NCBI RefSeq assembly: GCF_000337575.1
Contig: NZ_AOIM01000035.1
Span: 235,498 to 299,497, forward strand
DNA: 64,000 bases
Direction of reading: 5' to 3'
Origin: Natrialba hulunbeirensis JCM 10989
GTDB lineage: Archaea > Halobacteriota > Halobacteria > Halobacteriales > Natrialbaceae
In this document: piece after piece, positions 51,067 to 59,354 of the stretch
Layout: each line of letters begins with the position of its first letter
Numbering within the stretch: the first letter of the stretch is position 1
Position numbers and translations under genes: made by a program
Notes under the pieces: model-generated
Seen by the model: only the letters and a program-made list of their open reading frames with translations
What the model was told of the DNA's origin: nothing
Database searches by the model: none

Positions 51067-51828
51067 ATGGGTACTGAGGACACACTACATGGAAAGGCGG
51101 CGCTGGTCACTGGAGCGAGCGCGGGAATCGGACGGGAAACTGTTCGAGCACTCGCAGACGAAGGAATGAACGTCGCACTTGCGGCACGGCGTGCCGACGA
51201 GTTAGATGCGCTGGCGGCGGATGTCGAAGCGGAGTACGGTGTCGACACGCTCGTCGTTCCAACCGATGTGACGGACGAGGAGGCGGTCGAACAGCTGGTG
51301 GCCGAGACGGTCGACACCTTCGGCGGACTCGACGTAGTGGTCGCCAACGCGGGAACGGGAACCGAACGCGGCGTCGGAATCGACGAACTGGACACGGAAC
51401 AGTACCGGACCGTGATGGAGGTCAACACCGACGGCATGTTCTTTACGACGCGAGCGGCCGTTCCGCATCTCGAGGAATCGGCTGGGACGATTGTATTCGT
51501 CGGCAGTTTCGCGGGGAAGTTTCCGCGGTCGGGAAGCCCGGTCTACGCGGGAACGAAGTGGTGGACTCGCGGGTTCGCGCTGAGTCTGGCGGCACAGGTC
51601 GGCCCAGATGAGATCGGTGTCACGGTCATCAATCCGTCCGAGGTCAGAACTGAGTTCGGCAAGGAGTACCGCGACGAGGCGGAGTTATCGAAACAGCGGT
51701 ACGATCCGGGAGAGATTACCGAACCTGCGGACATCGCGGCGGCGGTCGTCTTCGCCGCACAACAGGAACCGCCAAACGCCGTGACTGAGATCGACCTCTA
51801 CCGGCGAGATAAGTTCGAGATGTTGTAG
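51067..51828 (+). CDS. Short-chain dehydrogenase/reductase
   Basis: This 253-residue classical SDR has the coenzyme motif TGASAGIG, DVVVANAGTG, and the catalytic Ser (VGSFAGKF) plus Tyr-x-x-x-Lys (YAGTKWW). The arginine after beta-2 (LAARRADEL) favours NADP(H). ATG 51067 gives MGTEDTLHGKAALVTGAS; the longer upstream frame includes repeat copy C and is rejected. The alcohol or ketone substrate is unknown. Confidence 0.92.
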   Translation: MGTEDTLHGKAALVTGASAGIGRETVRALADEGMNVALAARRADELDALAADVEAEYGVDTLVVPTDVTDEEAVEQLVAETVDTFGGLDVVVANAGTGTERGVGIDELDTEQYRTVMEVNTDGMFFTTRAAVPHLEESAGTIVFVGSFAGKFPRSGSPVYAGTKWWTRGFALSLAAQVGPDEIGVTVINPSEVRTEFGKEYRDEAELSKQRYDPGEITEPADIAAAVVFAAQQEPPNAVTEIDLYRRDKFEML

Positions 51829-51991
51829 CGAACTGATTGAGCGCCAAACTGACGGGATACTGAACTGCTGGATACCGAACCGACCAGATTCCGGATTGAG
51901 TGGATATCGAACCAACTGGTATCCGATAGAGCCCCAGTCTTCCCAGTCTGAACAAGGGAGAGAGTGACTCCGCAGAACGACGCTCCTCCGT

Positions 51992-52024
51992 CGTATCTAC
52001 ACCTTGTGACCAGAAGCACTTAAA
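51992..52024. repeat. 33-base dispersed repeat, copy D
   Basis: This copy, starting CGTATCTACACC, lies between the SDR gene and mptA, about 120 bases before the mptA start. It is identical to copy B over the core. Confidence 0.9.
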
Positions 52025-52145
52025 GAGCCGTCGCGCTGGAGTGGGTCCACTGTGGCCCACAGCGCAACCGGTGCCGTCTGCCGGTATTCGGCAGTGAACT
52101 GTCCGTTCCGAAAGGCATAATCGCGCGCTCCCCTGAATGCGGGCA

Positions 52146-53078
52146 ATGAGTCACCAGTTGCCGGACGTGCAGGCGTCCTCGCCGGACGTCACCGTCGGCC
52201 TGAGCCAGGTCGGCGTCACCGGTGTCGAAAAGCTCGTCAAGCTCGCCCGGGAGGACAAGCGCCCGATCGTCCTCACCGCCGAGTTCGAGGTCTTCGTCGA
52301 CCTCCCCGCCTGGCGCAAGGGCGCGGACATGAGCCGCAACATGGAGGTTATCGACGAGATTCTGGAAGACGCCACGCGCGAGGAAGCCTACCGCGTCGAG
52401 GATGTCTGTGGCGACGCTGCAGAGCGCCTCCTCGAGAAGCACGACTACACGTCGAAGGCACAGGTCTCGATGGAAGCCGAATTCATGCGCCGCGAGCAGA
52501 CACCGGCGAGCGACCGCGAGACCCAGCACACCGTCGATATCATCGCCTCAGCGACGGCGACGGAGGACGGCACGCGCGAAGAGATTGGTGCGGAAGTGAC
52601 CGGCATGACCGTCTGTCCGTGCTCGCAGGGGATGTCGGCCGCGCGCGCAAAGCAGACACTCGAGAACCTCGGCGTCGAGGACGAGACGATCACGCAGTTC
52701 CTGGAGGAAGTGCCACAGCCGGGCCACTCCCAGCGCGGGCACGCGACGCTCACCGTCGAGGCGGGCGGCGACCCCGACGTGGATCTGAACGACATTATCG
52801 ACATCGCGCGCGATTCGATGAGCGCGCGGATCTACAACCTGGCCAAGCGCCCCGATGAGGACCACATGACCTACGAGGCACACGCGGACGCGAAGTTCGT
52901 CGAGGACTGTGTGCGCTCGCTTGCGGAGGGCGTCGTCGACGAGTTCGACCAGTTGCCGGACGATGCAGTCGTGACGATGAAGCAGTCGAACGACGAGTCG
53001 ATCCACCAGCACAACGCCCATGCCGAGCGTATCGTCGAGATGGAGACGCTGCGCGAGGAAATCGCGGCCGACGAGTAA
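52146..53078 (+). CDS. mptA: GTP cyclohydrolase MptA (type IB)
   Basis: This 310-residue T-fold enzyme of the FolE2/MptA group has [26 protein letters not shown], the Cys-containing [27 protein letters not shown] and [15 protein letters not shown]. In archaea it converts GTP to 7,8-dihydroneopterin 2',3'-cyclic phosphate with Fe(II). In haloarchaea it supports folate and, through the pterin pathway, archaeosine synthesis. ATG 52146 gives MSHQLPDVQ. It converges on the TrmB gene, with 11 bases between stops. Confidence 0.95.
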   Translation: MSHQLPDVQASSPDVTVGLSQVGVTGVEKLVKLAREDKRPIVLTAEFEVFVDLPAWRKGADMSRNMEVIDEILEDATREEAYRVEDVCGDAAERLLEKHDYTSKAQVSMEAEFMRREQTPASDRETQHTVDIIASATATEDGTREEIGAEVTGMTVCPCSQGMSAARAKQTLENLGVEDETITQFLEEVPQPGHSQRGHATLTVEAGGDPDVDLNDIIDIARDSMSARIYNLAKRPDEDHMTYEAHADAKFVEDCVRSLAEGVVDEFDQLPDDAVVTMKQSNDESIHQHNAHAERIVEMETLREEIAADE

Positions 53079-53089
53079 GCGAAACGCAG

Positions 53090-53893
53090 CTAGAACGTCA
53101 GCGGCTCTGCATCCTCCCATCGCGGCGCGAACTCGTCGTGGACGTTCGCCGCGAACTCGGGATCTTTGAGGTCGATCATGCCGAACGCGTCGCCCGACGA
53201 GAGCGGGTTCGGCACCTGAATACAGACTTCGGCGTCGTCGATGAGGTTGAACGACCCGGTCACTTCTTCGCTCGTGCGTACGTCGAAATCATCACGCGCC
53301 TGCAGCGTCGAGCGATACCGCTCGCCGACGTTCTGGGAGAGCGAGTTGACCAGTCGGCGCGTCATCAACACGTCGACCGAGACGCCGCGATCGAGGGCGT
53401 CCTCGAGTGTCGCCAGCACGTCGTCGCCGACAGTCTGCATGTCTCGCTGTGGAACGGGGTCTGCGGCGACCATGACGATGGTCTGATCGGCGGCAGCGAG
53501 GCGCTCTAAGAGGAGGTCGATCGTCTCCTCCGGACCGACTGCGGCGGTCCAGAACTGCTCTTCGACCGGATCGGCCGCGTCGAGTTCGTCAGAGAGGTCG
53601 TCGACGATGGATTCGTACTGATCTGCTTTCTCGTCGAGTTCGCGTTTCTTGTCCTCGAGCAGGCGGTCGAGCGCGGTCGAGGGTTCGACGGCGACGTACT
53701 TTTTCGGTCTGCTCGCGGTCTGCGTTCGGACGAGATTGTACTGCTCGATGCTGTTTAACACGTCGTAGATACGGCCCATGGGAACGTCACTGGCGCGTGA
53801 CAACTCTTTGGCCGTTGTCGGGCCGGTGTTCAACAGTGCTCGATACGCTCGCGCCTCGTACTCCGAGAGCCCGAGGTCCCTGAGGCTGGCCAT
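53090..53893 (-). CDS. TrmB family transcriptional regulator
   Basis: This 267-residue protein has an N-terminal winged helix (LRDLGLSEYEARAYRALLNTGPTTAKELSRASDVPMGRIYDVLNSIEQYNLV) and a coiled-coil linker (EDKKRELDEKADQYESIVDDLSDEL). The C-terminal regulatory domain resembles a phospholipase-D-like sensor (AADQTIVMVAADPVPQRDMQTVGDDVLATLEDALDRGVSVDVLMTRRLV). The founding members sense sugars and control sugar transport and gluconeogenesis; the ligand here is unknown. An AAACATAAAC box about 27 bases before the ATG suits a leaderless transcript. Confidence 0.88.
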   Translation of the reverse strand: MASLRDLGLSEYEARAYRALLNTGPTTAKELSRASDVPMGRIYDVLNSIEQYNLVRTQTASRPKKYVAVEPSTALDRLLEDKKRELDEKADQYESIVDDLSDELDAADPVEEQFWTAAVGPEETIDLLLERLAAADQTIVMVAADPVPQRDMQTVGDDVLATLEDALDRGVSVDVLMTRRLVNSLSQNVGERYRSTLQARDDFDVRTSEEVTGSFNLIDDAEVCIQVPNPLSSGDAFGMIDLKDPEFAANVHDEFAPRWEDAEPLTF

Positions 53894-53915
53894 GTACTCA
53901 CCAATCCGACCGGAG

Positions 53916-53925
53916 AAACATAAAC
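53916..53925 (-). promoter_or_regulatory. TATA-like box of the trmB-type regulator gene
   Basis: The minus strand reads GTTTATGTTT, centred 27 bases before the start at 53893. It was identified by eye. Confidence 0.45.
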
Positions 53926-53973
53926 GCTGTGGTGGTTTGCGATCGAATCGAGCCGGCCCGTTTCAGCCCCCGA

Positions 53974-55662
53974 CTAGTCGAGAACGGACTGCACTGCCTC
54001 GCTCAACTCAGTTGGAGTTTCAGCGACGGCCGAACTGCGCTCGCCGAGGATCACGCGGGCAGTTCCTGTCTCGACTCCGGGCTCGATATCGACTGTCTCC
54101 GCGTCAGGAACAACGACTTTCTCGTGGTCGGCCATCCGCAACGCGGCCCGGTGCAAGTCAGCACCCGGCTCGTCGCCAACCGCAATGACGAGCGGCCCCT
54201 CGAGTAGCCGCGACGTTGCCGTCGCGTACTGGGCGATCTGGACACCGAACCGATCGCTCGCGCCGGCGAAGGACTCGAGTACCTCCCGGGCAACGGTGCG
54301 GTACGTTCCGTCACCGGTGAGTGCCGTGAGGTCGAGCAGCGCATCGGCGAGTACGACGTTCGAATCGAGCGGGCGAAGCGGGTGATCGAGGAGTCCCGCG
54401 CCCGTCTCCGGTCCGTCGACGAACGAGTCGTCATCGCGCAACTGATCGATCGTTGCGTCGGCGACGGCGGTCGCGGTCGGCAAGACGTCTGGGTCGAGAA
54501 CACTCGCAGCCGTCGTCAGCGCCGAGAGCGTCCGGGCCTGCGTCGCGAGTAACGGCGCGGTTGCACCAGCGCCGCTGGCGACGGTGTCGGGATGGGCGTG
54601 TGTAACGACACCCTCGTCGATCAACTCGGAGCGGAGCGTCTCGAGTGCACGCGTTGCGTACCGCCGGGCGCGCTCGTCGTCGGTGTAGGCCGCGTAGGTG
54701 GCCAGCCCCTCGATCGCGAGCGCGTTCGGGCCTGCGAGGACGGCGTCGTCGACCGGCGGCTCGGCCGCCGCCTCGCGATCCGTTGCATCGAGGCCGTGGG
54801 CGTCAGTCTCGCCCGGCGCCTGGCTGTTCGCGAAGGCGTCGACGGCGTCGTTCCAGAGTGTCGTCGTCAGGAACTCGACCGTCCGCGCGGCCGGCTCGCG
54901 GTACTCGTCTCTCCCAGTGAGCAGATACGCGTTCGCGAACGCGCGCACGAGCGCGCCGTTCGAATCCAACAGCTTCTCGTGCTGGAGGCCGGACCAGTCG
55001 GGGTCCGTCGCGAAGCGATAGAAGCCGCCGTCGTACTCGTCGAGCAAGTTCGCACTCACCGCGTCGAACGAGCGCAGCGCCATCTCCCGGTCGCGCTTCA
55101 GGGCGAACTCGAGTGCGTCGGGCAGCGGGAACTTCGGTTGCTGGCCCCAGCCGCCTGCGGTCTCGTCGTACGCCTCGGTGAGTTGGCCGAGCATGGCGGA
55201 TTCGATGTCCGGCGTGAGCTCTCCGGCGGGTGGGTTGTCCTCGCGCAGCGGACGTGGGACGCGACCGGCACCGCTGCCCTTCGTGTCCCACATGGTGCGG
55301 ACGCTGTCGAGGACCTGTCGCATGCCGTCGTGGCCGAGGTAGCCCGCGCCGGTCAGCACCGAGCCGTCGGGTGCCAGAAAGACAGTCGAGGGGAAGCCGC
55401 CCATGTTGTACCGATCGCGCACGCGTGGGCGACGATCGACGTCGACGCGGACGGGTACGAAACTATCGTTGACGTTCGCTGCAATCCGCGGTTCTGCGTA
55501 GGTCTCTTCGTCCATCTCGTGACAGTGGTCACACCACGTCGCAGTGAGCGAGAGCAAGATGGGGAGCTCTGCCTTCGCTGCCTCGTCGAAGGCCTCCTGG
55601 CCCCACTCGCGCCACTCGACGCGCGTTCCGTCGTCGCGGTCACTGCCCATACCGATACCCAT
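53974..55662 (-). CDS. Thioredoxin-domain DUF255 (YyaL-like) protein
   Basis: This 562-residue protein has an N-terminal thioredoxin-like DUF255 domain with CDHC at 44-47 (LSLTATWCDHCHEMDEETYAEPRIAANVND, then GGFPSTVFLAPDG). A long helical (alpha/alpha)6-barrel-type domain follows (GGWGQQPKFPLPDALEFAL; DEYDGGFYRFATDPDWSGLQHEKLLDSNGALVRAFANAYLL). This is the architecture of YyaL/SPATA20, of unknown catalytic role. Another ATG at 55650 is in frame four codons in. It is divergent from the fxsA-like gene. Confidence 0.92.
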   Translation of the reverse strand: MGIGMGSDRDDGTRVEWREWGQEAFDEAAKAELPILLSLTATWCDHCHEMDEETYAEPRIAANVNDSFVPVRVDVDRRPRVRDRYNMGGFPSTVFLAPDGSVLTGAGYLGHDGMRQVLDSVRTMWDTKGSGAGRVPRPLREDNPPAGELTPDIESAMLGQLTEAYDETAGGWGQQPKFPLPDALEFALKRDREMALRSFDAVSANLLDEYDGGFYRFATDPDWSGLQHEKLLDSNGALVRAFANAYLLTGRDEYREPAARTVEFLTTTLWNDAVDAFANSQAPGETDAHGLDATDREAAAEPPVDDAVLAGPNALAIEGLATYAAYTDDERARRYATRALETLRSELIDEGVVTHAHPDTVASGAGATAPLLATQARTLSALTTAASVLDPDVLPTATAVADATIDQLRDDDSFVDGPETGAGLLDHPLRPLDSNVVLADALLDLTALTGDGTYRTVAREVLESFAGASDRFGVQIAQYATATSRLLEGPLVIAVGDEPGADLHRAALRMADHEKVVVPDAETVDIEPGVETGTARVILGERSSAVAETPTELSEAVQSVLD

Positions 55663-55785
55663 ACCGGAGGTGGGTGGGTGACTGGGGTAAGCCCTTCGTT
55701 CGGCCGTGCTAGCCGTCGCAGTGAGCCTGCTCGTCAGGTGTGATGAGAGTAAAGGGTTTTCACCCTTCGCTGGCTATATTGCGGT

Positions 55786-56463
55786 ATGCTCCGGTGGATC
55801 TTCGCGTTGTTGCTCATCCCGTTTCTCGACGCGGTGCTTCTCGCGGTCGTCGTCAGTCAGACGGGCCACATCGGCTGGGTCGGCATGGTGCTTCTCGTCG
55901 TCCTCACCGGCCTCGTCGGGATGCTCCTCGTCCGTGCAGAGGGCCGCAGGACGCTCCGGAAGATGCAGCGCTCGCTCGTCCAGGGTGAACCGCCGACGAA
56001 TCAACTCCTCGATGGGGCACTCCTGATCGCAGCCGGCGCGTTCTTGCTCACGCCCGGTCTCGTCACGGACCTCATTGGGTTCCTGATCGCGATTCCGATC
56101 ACCCGAATCCCGATCCGAACCGTCCTCAAGCGGTACGTGGTCATCCCCTACGCTGACAAGAAGACCGACGGTCTCGCGAGCGGAGCCGTCTGGACGTTCG
56201 GCTTCCCCGACGACGGCCATCCGGACGCAAGCGGCGCCGGCACAACACAGGAGACCACCGGAACCGGTGTCGGAACCGGCACCGCAGGTGGCACGTACGA
56301 TCTCGGCACCGACGACTACTCGGTAGACACTGGCTCCAGTTCCGAAACGGACGGCGGAAGCAGCCGCGACAGCGCTAGCGACGGCACCACGATCGATCTC
56401 GGGGCAGGCGAGGAGAGCGAGAATCCGGATGACAGCGACGAAGACAGTCACCACGCGCGGTAG
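55786..56463 (+). CDS. FxsA family membrane protein
   Basis: This is a 225-residue protein. The conserved FxsA block (WIFALLLIPFLDAVLLAVVVSQTGHIGWVGMVLLVVLTGLVGMLLVRAEG, then GALLIAAGAFLLTPGLVTDLIGFLIAIPITR) gives two to four helices. A long disordered Gly/Thr/Ser/Asp-rich tail (about residues 140-225) ends in SDEDSHHAR. FxsA suppresses phage F exclusion in E. coli when overexpressed; the archaeal role is unknown. A tRNA gene follows after 68 bases. Confidence 0.88.
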   Translation: MLRWIFALLLIPFLDAVLLAVVVSQTGHIGWVGMVLLVVLTGLVGMLLVRAEGRRTLRKMQRSLVQGEPPTNQLLDGALLIAAGAFLLTPGLVTDLIGFLIAIPITRIPIRTVLKRYVVIPYADKKTDGLASGAVWTFGFPDDGHPDASGAGTTQETTGTGVGTGTAGGTYDLGTDDYSVDTGSSSETDGGSSRDSASDGTTIDLGAGEESENPDDSDEDSHHAR

Positions 56464-56490
56464 CGCGTCGCACAGGGCATGGAGAAAGAA

Positions 56491-56500
56491 ACGCTTAAAC
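56491..56500 (+). promoter_or_regulatory. TATA-like box upstream of tRNA-Ile
   Basis: ACGCTTAAAC lies about 35-40 bases before the 5' end of tRNA-Ile. This spacing is compatible with a short 5' leader. Confidence 0.35.
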
Positions 56501-56531
56501 ATCCCACCGAGCAACTACCGAGTGCAGACGC

Positions 56532-56605
56532 GGGCCAATAGCTCAATCAGGTTGAGCGCCACTCTGATAAGGTGGAGGCTCTCGGTTCAAATCCGAGTTG
56601 GCCCA
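56532..56605 (+). tRNA. tRNA-Ile (GAT)
   Basis: The plus strand folds as a 74-base tRNA. Acceptor GGGCCAA pairs with TTGGCCC and the discriminator is A. The D stem is GCTC/GAGC, anticodon stem CCACT/GGTGG has loop CTGATAA, giving anticodon GAT, and the T arm is CTCGG-TTCAAAT-CCGAG. There is no intron and no encoded CCA. Bases 56584-56605, the T-arm/acceptor end, recur at 56721-56742. Confidence 0.95.
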
Positions 56606-56857
56606 CTTCTTACGGCGAACAAGCTCGTGAGCCGCAAGCACGTGCTGCCGCGAGGATTTGAATTACGGAAGTCGCAGCCCGCACAGTGAGCGAAGCGAGC
56701 GAGCAGGATCGTCTTCAGGTGGTTCAAATCCGAGTTGGCCCATCCTTTTCCGACGAACAAACTCGTGACCTGAAGATATCGAATCCGACTCGAGTTGAAA
56801 TAGAGAAATCGCAGTCGACACAGTGAGCGAAGCGAACGAGCAGAATGGTCTTCAGGT
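56584..56857. repeat. Two tandem 137-base units carrying the tRNA-Ile 3' end
   Basis: The 22 bases ending the tRNA (56584-56605) recur at 56721-56742, and GGTT begins again at 56858, giving a period of exactly 137. The best-conserved internal block in each unit is CACAGTGAGCGAAGCGA followed by an RCGAGCAG-type end (56682 and 56819), then GTCTTCAGGT just before the next tRNA end. The middle of each unit diverges. This is the expected pattern of repeated integration at, and tandem copying of, a tRNA attachment site. Confidence 0.8.
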
Positions 56858-56957
56858 GGTTTGGCTTCGAGTGAGTGCTACGGCGTACTGAGTGTCTGGT
56901 TGCGCCACTTCGATAGCTGGATACCTGTCGCAGTCGGCCGGCTTCCGAATACTTTTG

Positions 56958-56971
56958 ACTGACTGGTCAGT
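56958..56971. promoter_or_regulatory. Probable TetR operator
   Basis: ACTGAC-TG-GTCAGT is a perfect 6-2-6 palindrome ending 16 bases before the ATG of the TetR gene, at the position of its promoter. TGACTNNNNNGTCA-type repeats are common TetR-family operators. Autoregulation of the TetR-MATE operon is inferred. Confidence 0.6.
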
Positions 56972-56987
56972 ACGTTACCGTACTCGA

Positions 56988-57320
56988 ATGGACGATACGG
57001 AACGAACGATTTTCGAAGCGACCAACCGCGTTCTCTGGGAACACGGCTATGCGGACCTGACAATGCAGTACATCGCGGACGAATCGGAGTTGAGCAAGGC
57101 GACTATTCACTCCCACTACGGCAGCAAGGAGCGTCTCTTTGCGGCATTTCTCACGTCTCTCGACGAGCGGTACTCGGATCGACTGGACGAAGTCTCTGAG
57201 AAGACCGCGCGTGAGCAACTCGAGGAGTTGCTCACGATGCAACTCACAGAGACGGCAGATAACCGTGGTATCGACGACACGTCTGCCATCGGTGAGACGC
57301 CGTCAGAGGTGACCACCTGA
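56988..57320 (+). CDS. Short TetR/AcrR family regulator
   Basis: This is a 110-residue protein. The DNA-binding N-terminus is intact (TERTIFEATNRVLWEHGYADLTMQYIADESELSKATIHSHYGSKERLFAAFL), but the ligand-binding domain usual for the family (about 190 residues in total) is reduced to roughly 55 residues ending SEVTT. The stop overlaps the start of the MATE gene by one base (TGATG). It could be a natural short regulator or a truncated one. A perfect palindrome lies in its promoter. Confidence 0.8.
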   Translation: MDDTERTIFEATNRVLWEHGYADLTMQYIADESELSKATIHSHYGSKERLFAAFLTSLDERYSDRLDEVSEKTAREQLEELLTMQLTETADNRGIDDTSAIGETPSEVTT

Positions 57321-58822
57321 TGGGGATCAGAAAATCCGTCGACTCGCTGTTCAAGGGACCGGAGGATCTCGATCTCACCTCGGGTGAGATTGGCCGACCG
57401 CTGTTTTACCTTTCGCTGCCGATCATTATCCAGAACCTCTTTCAGGTGCTGTACAACCTGGCTGACACCTTCTGGCTCGGTCGCCACAGCACGGAGGCGC
57501 TGTCTGCGATTACGTTTGCGTTCCCGATCGTCTTCCTGATGATCTCGCTCGCGCTGGGCGTCTCGGTTGCAGGGAGCGTCCTCGTCGCCCAGCACACCGG
57601 GGCGGGCAACGAGAAGCGTGCCGCGTACGCCGCCTCACAGACGATGGCGTATGCGTTCATCATCTCTGTCGTGCTTGGCATCCTGGGATACATCTTCGTC
57701 GACGATATTACTGCGCTTCTCGGCGTGAACGAGACCGTCGCGCCGCTGGTCGTCGAGTACATGCGCATCTACGCGGTCGGTCTGTTCGCCGTCTTCGGCT
57801 TTGCGGTCTTTATGGCGCTCATGCGCGGCTACGGCGACACGGTGACACCAATGTACGTCATGGCCGGCTCGGTCGTCATCAATATCCTTCTCGATCCGAT
57901 TCTCATCTTCGGCTTCGAGGCGAATCCGCTGTTTGGCTTCCTCGGACTCGCTGGGCTCGAGGCGGCGGCACTCGACGCGACCGGGTTCGACGGCTGGGGG
58001 ATTGGCGGCGCTGCGGTCGCAACGGTGTTCTCGCGAGCGGTCGCGCTGGTGATCGGACTCGCCATCCTGTTCCGCGGCAATCACGGCGTGCAGATCCGCC
58101 TCTCGGAGATGGGGCCGGATCTCGAGTTTGGGCGGACGATCGTCACCATCGGACTCCCGGCCTCCGTCGAGGGTGCGGCCCGATCGCTCTCTATCACGCT
58201 GCTTCTCGTCGTCGTCGCGACCTTCCCGAACGCGGTCAGCGGGGCGTACGGCATCGGGACGCGAATCTTTTCGGTGATCTTCCTCCCGGCGCTCGCCGTC
58301 TCCCAGGGGATCGAGACGATGACCGGCCAGAACATCGGGGCCGAGGAACTGGACCGCGCCGAAGAGACGAACCACTTCGGGGCGCGTGCCATGCTCGTCC
58401 TCCTCACGATCGGTGGCGGACTCATCATGCTCGCCGCGAGACCGATCGCCGGTATCTTCTCACCGGATCCGGCGGTGGTCGACCACGCCACGACCTTCCT
58501 GCGCGTGACCGGGCTCACATTCGGGTTCATCGGCGTCATGCGCGCCTACACCGGTGGCTTCCGCGGTGCCGGTCACACGATGATCGCAGCCGTCGTCTCC
58601 CTCATAACGCTCGGGTTCATCCGGCTGCCAGTTGCCTGGGTCGCGTCGGGCCCACTCGACGTGATGGGGCTCTGGATCGCATTCCCCATCTCGAACATCG
58701 TGGGAGGGATCGTTGCGTACCTCTGGTTCAAACGCGACACCTGGCGTGATGGTAACCTGACCGAGAGCGGCCCGTCACCCGACGGAATCGAATCGAGCGT
58801 CGCATCGACCGACGACGATTAA
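57320..58822 (+). CDS. MATE family efflux transporter
   Basis: This 500-residue protein has two six-helix MATE halves. The first is IGRPLFYLSLPIIIQNLFQVLYNLADTFWLGRHSTEALSAITFAFPIV and the second is centred on ETMTGQNIGAEELDRAEETN and GVMRAYTGGFRGAGHTMIAAVVS. It exports cationic compounds using an ion gradient, probably Na+ in haloarchaea. It is co-transcribed with the short TetR gene that overlaps its start, a typical drug-efflux pair. The C-terminal tail is acidic. Confidence 0.93.
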   Translation: MGIRKSVDSLFKGPEDLDLTSGEIGRPLFYLSLPIIIQNLFQVLYNLADTFWLGRHSTEALSAITFAFPIVFLMISLALGVSVAGSVLVAQHTGAGNEKRAAYAASQTMAYAFIISVVLGILGYIFVDDITALLGVNETVAPLVVEYMRIYAVGLFAVFGFAVFMALMRGYGDTVTPMYVMAGSVVINILLDPILIFGFEANPLFGFLGLAGLEAAALDATGFDGWGIGGAAVATVFSRAVALVIGLAILFRGNHGVQIRLSEMGPDLEFGRTIVTIGLPASVEGAARSLSITLLLVVVATFPNAVSGAYGIGTRIFSVIFLPALAVSQGIETMTGQNIGAEELDRAEETNHFGARAMLVLLTIGGGLIMLAARPIAGIFSPDPAVVDHATTFLRVTGLTFGFIGVMRAYTGGFRGAGHTMIAAVVSLITLGFIRLPVAWVASGPLDVMGLWIAFPISNIVGGIVAYLWFKRDTWRDGNLTESGPSPDGIESSVASTDDD

Positions 58823-59354
58823 CCACGCCAGTCACGACGATTCCCAGACCAACCAGCCACAATCTCGACACCAGCAGTCGTCGGCCCTATCGCTGCCGTC
58901 CTCACTCTCACCGCGATCCGGATAGCTATAGAACAACTGCAACTATTTACACACTGATCGCACAGCAGTCGTGCGATCAGGTGTGCATTGACTTGCAGTG
59001 GCTACTATATCGACCGGGTACTCGAGTACTGATCACACGAGAGATAATTCGGTGTGAGAGAGTACAGACTACTCTAGGAACATATCAGAGTAAATTGTAT
59101 TTCTCGGAGATGGGGAGGGTCGAGAGGTTCGACTGTGGTGTATACGGGTCAGTGTGGACGTGAGTCGACTTTCTGATGGGAATAGGGGACAATTAATCGG
59201 AGAGCCGCATATAGAGATACTACTCCCAAAACCGCTTTTGAGGATTGTCTGCGTCCGTACTCGAGAGGTATCGATAACTGAGGACTAAATAGGCAGGTAG
59301 CTATGATATTTAGAGCAGGTATCTAGCTAATCCGGTACCAACGGTGAAATCACC
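58823..59354. other. Intergenic stretch between convergent mate and surface-protein genes
   Basis: No gene is supported; the small open frame 58981-59163 lacks haloarchaeal composition. A strong hairpin (58949-58985) lies about 130 bases after the mate stop. The remainder is AT-richer than average and shows no other repeat. Confidence 0.5.
58949..58985. terminator. Hairpin downstream of the MATE gene
   Basis: ACACACTGATCGCAC pairs with GTGCGATCAG plus GTGTG across a seven-base loop (AGCAGTC), with a single bulged base. No T tract follows. It could be a terminator-proximal structure or an att-like palindrome. Confidence 0.4.
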
